From positions 7,581,501-7,645,500 of the forward strand of contig OU015675.1 in assembly GCA_907165275.2 (NCBI GenBank): a stretch of 64,000 nt of DNA, read 5' to 3'. The notes under the pieces were generated by a model. That model was given only the letters and a program-made list of their open reading frames with translations, was not told where the DNA came from and searched no databases. Numbering within the stretch: the first letter of the stretch is position 1; the number at the start of each line of letters is the position of its first letter. Source of the stretch: Zygaena filipendulae (Eukaryota > Arthropoda > Insecta > Lepidoptera > Zygaenidae). Positions 37,401-49,400 of the stretch are shown piece after piece. The position numbers and the translations under genes were made by a program.

Positions 37401-40400
37401 GAAATCAATTGTTGCTTCTCAGGTACCTATCCCATCCGTGGCTAGTGGTGCCTTTGTATTGGATCCCTTACCTCATGACAGCTGTATGCGTCTCGCACTA
37501 CAATGATGACTCGCAGGTAATTTTAAGTTTGGATGGTTTTTTTTTTTATGTCATAGCGGGCAAACGGGCAAGTGGTACACCTGATGGTGAGTGATTACCG
37601 CCGCCCATGGACATCTGCAACACCAGAAGGCAAGCAGGTGCGTTGCCGACCTGGAATGGGGATGGGATGGATGGATGGATGGATGGAATTTACCACAGAA
37701 AATAATAGAGATACATTACAGTCTAGAACAGGACACATGGAGGGGAGGATTTAGCACAGAGATAGAGGTCTGGAATAGGACATAGGGTACTTTTTATGGC
37801 GGAATTCCCGCGGGAACGCCGGGGTTAGTGAGTTCGTGAGTTTGTGAGTTTGTAGGGGGTAATCTCTGGTTCTACTGAACTGATTTTAAAAATTCTTTCA
37901 CATTTCAAAAGCTGCATTGATTCTTAGTGACATAGGGTACTTTTTATTCCGGGATTCCCGCGGGAACTACGAAGTTTGTGAGGTTATAAGCTCTGGATCT
38001 ACTGAACCGATTTTGAAAATTATTTTACTTATAGGAGGCTAAAGTGATCTTGAGTGACATAGGGTACTTTTTATCCTGGAATTCCCGCGAGTACTCCGAA
38101 ATTACCGCGAGTGAAACCGCGGGGGTCAGCTAGTCTTTAATAAAATGTTAAATTCAAGCAATTTCAACAACTTCTAGCAACTTTAGACCTATGGTCTCGA
38201 TACAATTTTCGGTTTGTATAGTGATATACAATCGATAATCGAAATAACAAAAAATTTTTTTTTTTTTTTTTCATTTTTTCAAAAAATCCGATATCTCCAA
38301 ACCTATTAAGATTTGAAAAAATTCTTAAATACCATTTTTATTTTATCTAAAATTAAGATTACGGTTCCTAAGAGAGCTTTTCTCTATCTCTTATAGTTTA
38401 GAATTTCCCCATACTGACCCGAAAAAAAAACTCACCGTGATCGGCTGAGCCGTTGGGGCGTGAAAGCGTAACAGACAGACAAACAGACAGACAGAGTTAC
38501 TTTTGCATTTGTAATATTAGTAAGGATTTATTTCTGATTATACATATATTTTGTCTTCTTAGGTATACCCCGCAACATACATTATGATAATTTACTTGAC
38601 TTTTAATGTGTTTTTTTTTCTTAACTTTTTATTATTATCTACTTGCTTTATTTTTACTTTTAAAATTATTTTTGAAACTAAGAAATAATGCAGATTGTGG
38701 ACGGTCTTATTGGTAGTGTGAAGCCATCTCCCTTCTACGGTCGCCACTGAAAATCAGCGTCGTGGAACTTAGTGCCACGGCATAATGCTGAGTGGTAGCC
38801 ATTTTGGTACCATTTATTCTAGTTTTAAGACTCACGCTTGGGCTTGTTTTATGTTTATGGTATCAAATAAACTTTTTTCTATTCTATTCTATTCTGTTCT
38901 GTTCTGTTGTGTGTTGTTTATTGTATTGTATTGTATTGTATTGTATTGTATTGTATTGTATTGTATTGTATTGTATTGTATTGTATTTTATTTTATTTTA
39001 TTTTCTTTATTTCAACATTAACAGGTATTTAACATTGATAGGACAATACACAATTACAGTTTGATATGCACTTAAACTAATTAAATACCCTTAAACAATG
39101 CTGATCTATAAGACAAATTTATGGGACGTTGAGAGAGAGAAAATTAAAAGAGAAAAAATACAGGTTGAAGGTAGTTTACAATTTTGAAAGTGAAGAGCGA
39201 AAAGCGGTAAATGTGTGAAATAAATCTATATTAGATGAAGTTATGGCACTAACGTCATTATATAATTGGCACATACGAGTTACAGGGTTGTTGCGCTGCT
39301 TCAAGGTATTACAAGTTGGGATGTGAAAGGTAAGATATTTCCTGTTTTGTCTGTAAATTTTTGTCGGGACGTTAATGAATATGGATGAGAGAACTGATGT
39401 GTCGAGAGAGTTGTGGATGATTTTGTAGAGGGTGGTCAAGTGGATTAAATGTCTGCGTTTTTCTAATTTAACGATATTGTATTGTATTGTATTGTATTGT
39501 ATTCTATTCTATTCTATTCTATTCTTGTGTGTATGTCTGTCGGCCAGGCCGGCCTCACCCGCTCGCTGCGCGCCCTCCGCGCGGCGGCCGCCTCCCGGCT
39601 GGCGCTGGCGGCGCTGCTGCTGGCGCTGCTGCTCGCGCCCGGCGCGGCCACCGCCAGATACGCGCTCTCCGTGCCTCTGCTGATGACGTCCGTGGCCAGT
39701 CTTGTGTCTTTGAGCGTCTACAAATATTACAACATGAGACTGAAAGGTACTCACTTTCTTTATTTTTATTTTATTTATTTATTTTTTTATTTAGGAGGAA
39801 AACCTTACGGCTAATGTAACAAAATTAAACATATAAAATGACAGACAACAGCTTTTCGCGGAATTCACAATTAGATAAAAAGTGTAAAATGTATAAAGAG
39901 TTGTGGACAAAAGTTTTTTCTTTTTTATTGGCTTTTGCATATAATGCATTTAGCCAGTTTCATGTAAAATAACTTAGTTAAATGCACATATTAGCGTTTA
40001 GCGTCGTACGGTTTGCACTTGTAGGCCATGGTGCCGAATAGACTACGAGAACTTTCTCGGAGCTCTTGGAGGATACCGAAGAAATCAGCTCGAAATGTCA
40101 TATATCTTCTTGAGCACATAAAAAACCGTCACTGTGAAAATTATTGTCCAATACAGCACCTTATAACACAACAAAATCCACTTCTAACCATTTTTTATCG
40201 ACATGATAATAAATGACCGAACCGCCATCTTTGATTGCCGCCAAAAACTCCCAGGTACTTACTTACTCCGACTTAGTTGATACTAGCTGTTCCAGGCGGA
40301 TCCGAATCCGGATATTGGGTGTCAAGATCCGCGGATATGGATCTCAAATTTTTCTCTCAATCGGTGTCGATGTGCGTGACCTTGAAACGGTAGTCGAGGC

Positions 40401-43400
40401 CACTTGAAATTGCGTGTCGGGACATGTTTCGAGTTGCATTGTGCGGCTCTTTCTTTTGTTTATATATACATACTAGCTGTCCCGCGCGATTTCATCCGCG
40501 GTAATTTCGGAGTTCCCGCGGGAATTCCGGGAAAAAGCACTCTACGTCCTTCTTTGTACCCCTGAGTTCTGGAGTTCCCGCGGGAATTCCGGGATAAAAA
40601 CTATCCTACCTTTTAAGTTGGACCATATTATAAATGGTTGCAAAATTTTATCAAAATCCGTTCAGTAGTTTCGGAGTCCATCGCGGACAAACAACGTGAC
40701 ACGTGATTTATATACATATATTAGATTATATCTGAATGGAATTAAGTAGTTTTTCATTGTTACCTAATCATATACATATACAATATACATCCTACTAATA
40801 TTATAAATGTGAAAGTATGGATGTTTGGATGTTTGTTTGTACTCAATCACGCAAAAGCGGCTGAACGGATTTGGATGAAATTTAGCATGCACGTTGTCAG
40901 GGGTGCAGGAGAAGGACATAGGGTAATTTTTATCCCAGAATTCCCGCGGGAACTCCGAAATTACCGCGGGTGAAACCGCGGGGCACAGCTAGGATGTATA
41001 TAATTTTAGAACTTCATATAATTATATATTGAAAATTAATCAGGCAATAGATCCGCCAAAAGAGTAACGGTTACGGATAAGGATATTTCTACTACCGCGG
41101 ATATCCGCGGATATGTGTATAGGTTAGGTAAGTTGCCTATGAAAAGATTGCTCTTAGCAAAAGATCCGCCAAAAGAGTAACGGATACAGACAAGGATATT
41201 TCTTGTGCCTCGGATATCCGCGGATATACAGATATCCGGCACACCACTAGTCGCACCGCGCGGTCTGTCCACCAGCCTGGCAGCACCTGGCCCTGGAGCT
41301 GGTGCTGTCGGCCCCCGGCGTGGCGTTCCTGCTGCAGCTGGCGCTGCGCCTGGACGCGCTGGCGCTGCCCGTGATGGGGCGCGCGGGCGGCAGCTGGCCG
41401 GACCCGGTGGTGGCCGCGCTCAACCTGGTGCTGGTCGCCTGCACCGCGGCGCTGGTGGTGAGGAACACTACACAACTACTAAGAAAAAAGGAAAGAAAAG
41501 GAGTTTAATGGTCCAAAATGGTGGTGGTGATATCAAAATGGGCATTAAAAAAAAATTCACAAACATTGTGACGAAGAAAAAAGGCGAACTAAGGAAATGT
41601 GTACTACCGTACCTTCTAAATGTTTGCAGACGGAAAGTTGAAAAAAACAGTAGGTGAGTGTCGTGGAACACTCGGTTGGAACGAAGTTCTTGTCGCAGTA
41701 TATTATTGATTCAAAAACACAATTCAATGAATTGATTTGAAAGCAATTAAATTAAATTTTTAATGTGTTAAATAATACATAACAGGAGTTAATGTTGACC
41801 AACAAGAGCGTTTACAAATTACTAGCAAAGAAGCAAAGAAGTATTTATTTATTTATTCAACAAAATTTAACAGTACATGACAACAATTTAAAATCAATTT
41901 CATAAAACCATATTGAGACCATCAAAGAATAACATTATCAGCGAAGAGGTTACACGCAGGCGGCTTGTTTAACATAAGTAAACAATTACAATAAGCTATG
42001 AAACAATTGATTCATATGCCTAGCACAAACTATACCTATTAAAAGGCTGCGTTCAGTTGAAATCGATTGAGATTTGAGCCCCACTGACCGCAGCTGGCGG
42101 CAACTTATTGGCTGCTTTGAACCAATAAGCAGCCATAGGCATACGCACTATGGACAACCGTCTACAGTTTACACCATAGAAAGGTTTGTAACGGAAAACT
42201 GTTACACTTTTTTTCGCCTAGCCCGTGCGTTAAGGAACTTCGTTCCAAAAAATGAGCTTCATCAATCCTATTTCATATCATAAACTAACTGTTCTCCACG
42301 GTTTCACCCGCGTAAATTTCGGAGATCCCGCAGGAATTCCGAGACATAAAGTAGGTACCCTACGTCCTTTTATGTACCCCTGACAACGATGTATGCAAAA
42401 TGTCATGAAATTTTACCGTTGTTAATTTCAGAGTTCCCGCGGGAATTACGGAATAACAGCTACCCTATGTTCTTCTCTGTATCTCTAAAAATGTGTGTAT
42501 AAAATTTCATGACGATCGGTTGAGCCGTTAAGCTGTGAAAACAGACAGACAGAGTTACTTTCGCATCTTTATTACTATTATAAAAGTGAAAGTGAGTTTG
42601 TTTGTTACGCTTTCACGCCTCAACGGCTCAACAGATCATCATGAAATTTTGCATGCACGTTGTCAGGGATACAGAGAAGGACATAGGTCACTTTTGTCTC
42701 GGAATTGCCGCGGGATCTCCGAAATTACCGCAAGGAACAGCTAGTTCATAATGATATTTGGACGCAGATAAGCAATAACATGTTAACCCACAAAACAAAG
42801 TTATTGATTCAGAACGATTTATTGAGAGTTAGGGAACGTTTTTTAATTATGTGTTTACCTTATTACATTGTTTAAATATGTAACTAAATATTGAACATAA
42901 AAATGTTGAAACAAAATGGCGCTATAATTTTAAAACTTTAATTTACTCAAAATTTCTCCAGTGTGGGTTAACACACTATTGCTTATCTATGTCCATTTAT
43001 GAATTACTATAGTGATTGTTCCTTGCATTAAGGAGTTCCCGCGGGAATCCCGCCGCCCGCCTGCCTGTGAAATGGCTTCGCTTGGGTAATTTCAGTCGGG
43101 GATCGAGCTGCTGTTCTCGCGCCGCCGCCTGTGGCTGGCGCTGGCCCCGCTGGCGCTCGCCTGTCTCGCTCTCTCCCTCGCGCCCCTGCACCCGTACGAG
43201 CAGGACGGCGCTACGACGCAGCGACACCACTGGTTTGTAAGTAACTTCATACATAATGGGCGCGTTGACTAATTTTTCTTTTTTAGTCCGTCTTGTAGAT
43301 TAATAAAAAATATTGGACACGCGTATTTTTTCTTTTTTTACGTAATCAAAAAATAACGGCGATACATTGAGTTGAAATTTCGCGTGACGTCACTATTCTG

Positions 43401-46400
43401 ACAGTTTGTATGGCGGTTTTAGCGGTTAGTGACGTCACGACCCCCTCACCCTAAACTTTAATGCGCTTTATCTCTGTATATTTTAATTTATTTGAAAAAG
43501 CGAAAAATACGTGTGTTGTTTTTTTTTTATTTTCTAACTGACGGACTAATTAGAATTTTGATTTTCAAAAGTATAGTCAACATCCCCATTATAAGTATAC
43601 TAATAAGGGATGTTGACGACTTTTCAAATCATGTGTTTCGCATGTACCTTTCATATGGATCAGAAACTACTGTATTTGCTGAAGCTGTTGACAGATGTAG
43701 AAGTTTATCTAACTACCAGATAAAGGCTAAAATCAGAAATTGGTTAGAGAGTTCAAATAGGGTACTTGCATGAAATTTTTACTAAGAAATTGTGTCAATA
43801 TTTCAAAAATAGAGCCATAGAAAAGCATTATCGTGAAAGATTTACTAAAAAAATATTAATAGTTTCCTAAATATTCAACTTTTAATTTTGTGAAACGGAA
43901 CGTTGCCACGAATCACCAATCACAGCCACGCTTAACATGTTACGTCACTTTTATTTTTTTAAGAAACATTTACCTCTTTGAAGGAAGGCAAAAGAAACTA
44001 AGTGCATACAGTCAACACATATTTTCCTTTTCCTGAAGATTTTATACTTTAAAATGCATCGGTAAGATGTATTTTGATTCTTTATTGGAACTTTTGGATG
44101 TAACTCGACACAGTTCAACCTTAATTACACTTTTGAATATTGAAGTTATCTGTCTGTCAGTGTCACATGACTCTGTCAATACGACAGTGACACCTCTATC
44201 ACTCTCTCAGATTAATAAGGCGTAATTTTTAACTAGTGACGTCATTCCGCGTTTTGGCGGTAAAGTCAAAGTTGGAAATTTGAAACGCTCTATTTAATTA
44301 ATTTATGCATATATTTGTTTTCTTTTTCTTGATTTGTTTAACTAGGCCATATATCTTTAAAATAGACTGGAAAAAAAATTCATGCAAGTACCCCATTTAA
44401 AATTTTATTTAAATTTTAAATTTATACTTTTTTATTGATTGTTTGTTTTAATTTAGCCAGTTTCAAGTAAAATTAACTAGATCAATGCATTCAGGTTCTA
44501 TTAAAATGTTCCGTTGTACGGTTTGAAATTGCAAGCCACGGTGCAAGAACAAGAACTTTTTCGGAGCTCTCGGACGAAATCTAAAAAAATCAGCTCGAAA
44601 CGTTATAATAGATCTTTTTGAGCACATAAAAAACCGTCGCTGTGAAAATTATCGTCACCTTATAACACAACAAAATCCACTTTTAACAATTTTTTATTGT
44701 AATAAAAATAAATGACTGAACCGTCATCTTTGATTCCCGCTAAAGAACTCAGGGTCTCGGAACCTGTTTAGTGCCAACCGACACGATGCGGTGCGGCGCC
44801 GCGCCATTTTTTGTACCTGAGTCGCACCGCACCGTGTGGGTTGGCTCAGCAGAGACGTCTCTAGTCCATGTAGCGCCCGTGTGCAAACATTAACCTAGCG
44901 CCCCTTAGTAAGTCAATATAAGAGCTCCAGACGCTATACAAAATGTATGCAAAGCGGAATTCTTTTTACGTTGGTCATTGAAAGTGCCGCGCCGAGTGCG
45001 GCTCCGCAGCGAGCGGAGCTCGGCGCCCCCTAGGAGCGCTGCGCCCGCGTGCAGCGCACACCCTGCACTATAGGTCTGGTAAAGACGCCTCTGGTTGGCT
45101 CCATGCGTTGTGTTGTGTTGTGTCAGCACGCGTCGATAGCCGGCCCGACGCAGCACGGCGCGGCGACGGCGGCGGCGACGGCCCGGCACGGCGTGGTGGC
45201 GGTGCGGCAGGACGCGCACGGCGAGCGCGCGGCCGCCGGCGCGCTGGCGGCGCTCGGCCGGCCCTACCGCCAGGAGAGCGCGCTAAGCGAGCGCTGCCAG
45301 CAACACTTATACTGCGACCTGCCGCTCGCGAGGCTCAGCATGGCCGACGCGCTGTGAGTCGACCTGTTTGTTTTATACTTAATTTAATAAGTTAAGTTCG
45401 TTTTCTGAGAGGGGGCCAGGAGTCCTATAATACAGGGTTTACCTAGTTTAGGCTCCTGTCTCCCACAAAGTATGCTCTTTACTTCTAAAACTTTTTATTT
45501 GTAACCACTATATGTATTTACTTGTGGGAGAAATAAAGATAATTATTATTATTATTATACTAGCTGACCCCCGCGGTAATTTCGAAGTTCCCGAGGGAAT
45601 TATGATAAAAAGTAGCCTATGACACTTGAGGATCACTTTAGCTTCCTATTTAGAAGTGAAAGAATTTTTAAAATCGATCCAGTAGATCCATAGATTACAA
45701 CCTCACAAACTCCGGAGTTCCCGCGGGAATTCCGAAACAAAAAGTACCTTACGTTACTCAGGATCACTATAGCTTTCTATAAGTGAAATAATGTTCAAAA
45801 TCGGTACAGTAGATCCAGAGATTACCCCCTACAACCTCACAAACTCATAAGCTCCGGAGTTCCCGAGGGGATTCCGGGATGAAAAACCCTATGTCACTCA
45901 GACTCACTGTAGCTTCTTATAAGTGAAAGAATTTTTTAAATCGGTCCAATAGATCCTTAGTCACAAAGAGTAATGTTAGTAAATAATAATATAATAAAAT
46001 TTATTGACATGTACTTCAGACAAAATGAAATTATGATTTAAAAATCCTTGTGAAAGTACCAGCGCAGCGATCTTGAAACTCTTGTTTAATGTGTTTTGTA
46101 ACTATACTATACATGAATGAAATAAATAAACATAAATAACTAAATGATGGCGGCGTGATTCACCGCAACATTGACCATATTATTTCTTTATTTTCAGTAT
46201 TTATTTTTTTACTGACAATACTATTTCTTCACTGACAATATTTATTTCTGTATTGTTAATATTTATTTCTTCATTGACAATATTTATTTCTTTACTGACA
46301 ATATTTATTTCTTTACTGACAATATTTATTTCTTTACTGACAATATTTATTTCTTTACTGACAATATTTGTTTCTTTACTGACAATATTTATTTCTTTAC

Positions 46401-49400
46401 TGACAATATTTGTTTCTTTACTGACAATATTTGTTTCTTTACTGACAATATTTATTTCTTTACTGACAATATATATTTCTTTATTGACAATAGCCCACTG
46501 CGGAATATAGCTTTTAAGTGTCCAAAAATTGATCCGCAGGAAGACGAGCCTGTTCATCCCGGCCGGGCCCCCCGCGCCCTTCAGCCCGCCCCCCTCGCTG
46601 GCCCGCCGCGGGGGGCGCTGCGCGGGGGGGGAGTGCACGATGCACTTCTCCATGATCGGTTCGTAATTAGCATTTATTGTATAATTTAGAATTGCAACTT
46701 GGCTAAGGGGGCTGCACTCCCATTTCAGTTCTCTTATATACCGATGACCGACGATTCGGTGAAGTTCATGCCAGCCCGGCGACACTCCATACAAATGAGC
46801 TAATTCAAGTACTTTCCCACAAGTAAAGACGGCCGGCTTGTACACGTGTACGCGTGGTGTGCGCGTCGGCGTATCGTAGGGTTGACAGCGACCTGACAGT
46901 AACTGTCAGCTGTCAGGAAACATTGCCACGTGTAGATTCTACATGTATCAAACTGTCCTCGGAAGTTCCGAGAAACTTTCGCGGGGTATGAGGAGGCTGG
47001 ATATTGGTGGGGGGCAGAGTGTCGCTTCTTTATACAACGTGTTAATGAATTAACTGAAAACTAGAAAGTAGTTTGCTCAGAATCAATTAGTGAATCGATT
47101 GCAAATTTTTTCATTTTTACTAGCCCATGTCTAAATTATTTATAATACAATAATTGGCGCGTACACCGCCCGCCGCAAAACAATTCGAATAGGTAGGTGC
47201 AGGCGTAGCGCTTGGAATTTCGTAGATAGGTCACCTTCAAACTAATGTTGAATAACTTTTAAAGTATAAATTTATTCGACGTAAAAAATATATTTTAATC
47301 ATAACATTGTTTATTTTTGTTAGATGGGGTGTATCAGGTTTTCAGTTAATTCATTAACACGTTGTATAATCTCTATTTTTTGGTCGCGGGAAGCGCAGAA
47401 GCGGTAGTTGTGGCGACACTTGGGGGAAACGGGAAGCCTGTGTCCACCAAGGAACGACTTTCGGCTAATGATGGCTTTGATTCCAGGCGCCGGTCACAAC
47501 GTGCTGACCGTGTGGCCGCGCGACAACGTGACCCTGACGGGCTGGTCACTGACCGCCGCCCCGCGCCCCGCCCGCACGCACGCCGCGCGGCCCGTGTACG
47601 TGGTGACGCACGCGGCCGCCACGCACCAGGAGCGCGCCGCCCCGCTGGAGTTCACCCTGCACTTCAAGGTACGTATACAGTGTACGTATGTTACAAAAAG
47701 GTGTAGTCATAGTTTATGATTGTGTTCACGTTATCGTCTGCAATGATTTCACACAAGTGACGGAATGAAATATACTACCTTATAAGCAAAATTTTTCTGT
47801 ATTAACTTGTCTGTAAAAAAACCTAAACGGTTGTAAATTGCATTAAACAACCTGAACCCGTCATCTGTAACCGATTTATGGCCTAACTAGTGATGTGATG
47901 TGTTTATTTTGTTGCGGAAGTAGTCGTTAAAAATATTTTTTCTCAGTTATGAAATTATAAAATAATTGTATAGGTATATACACAACGTTTTTTGGCTAAA
48001 TACTTACTACGGTCAAAATATTATATAAGATTACAAGATCACGATGTTGTAATATGTGGTCGTCCAAATCAAAAGGGACCTTATGGCGGTAGCTAGTTTC
48101 CGAGATATTAATAAATTTGTAAAATACCTCAAAAAAATCGTTTTTTTATTAACTGTATTTTTAAAAAGATGATTGTATTTACTACATATAGATGTGTTCA
48201 ACTTTTCGAAACGTCAATTTAAAAAAGTTTTGTATCCATCTAAAGTTTAGTAAAAAAGGAACCTTATCGCGGCAAGACCTAACAAATAGTTTTTCTTGTA
48301 ATTTAAACCATATTTATCGACATTTTAATATTGCAAAGTAGGTATAAACTAAACTATTCATCGTATACCCGCCATTTTAGTGTCGCACTAATTAACTATA
48401 CTAAGAGATAAGTGTCAGCAGACTGCAACGGACCGCCTTAAGGGCCCTTTTTTACGTATTATACTTGTTACGAAAATTTATATCTAAATTTGTTAACTAA
48501 GTAACATTTTCATACCTTGTTGTGATAATAAAAAAAGAAAATTTAAGTTATCTTGAATGTTGCACTAAAATGTTGATTTTGCATGCTAAAAATTAAAAAA
48601 AATGTTTAGTGCCTACCATTAGGGCCCTTTTTAAATTTGTTTGAAGAAATTGTTCAGTTCTCTATGTAACTTTAAAAGATCATAACTAACAGTTATCATT
48701 GATCTCTTAGCTTTATTAGCATCTAAACCAATTATGTATAACCTATTTAGTAATTAAGCGTTGATTTTGTTACTGTCAGATTTCAAAGTTTATAAAAAAT
48801 AAGAATTTTTGCTAGTAAATAAAAACTACTTTTTTTTAAATTATGTGTTGTTTTTATTTACATCTAAGGCCTTTCGCAAATCTATGTAATTAGTAGCAAT
48901 ATAAAAACGATAAAAGTTTAGTGACAAACAGGCGGTTTACTTATTTTTAATACTATTATTGATACTTTGCATCTCATTGATAATGCATTATGTTGGCGGG
49001 TCTAGTTCCCACAACAGACAAGTTTATGCAAGGATTGTAAAAAAATCCATTAGTTATAATCATAGTCAATCAAAGTATACCATCAGTTACATAACTTCAC
49101 ACTAAAACATAACTTTTTTGTACGGCATACTTAAATTGCGATTTTCTCAAAACTTATAATTTCGATCAGTGAACTTCAAAAATTCGTAAAAAAATAACGG
49201 TAGTGGTTAGAAGGTTGGTTCTTGGGTCTATAGCTCGGTACGTTTATGTAGTTTTCAGTTCTGTACATAACTCATTTCCGCTATAAGGTCCCTTTTGATT
49301 TGGACGACCACATATAACTACACCTTTCTGTAACATTCTGTATAAGGTGCCCCATAATTAGTTGCAAATATTTACAGGGCTGAAAGTATACGTTATAACA

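Noticed and set aside
46201..46845. 214-codon minus-strand frame with KEINIVS repeats
   Set aside because: It is the translation of the 21-bp minisatellite joined to the antisense of ERMP1 exon 17; no independent support.
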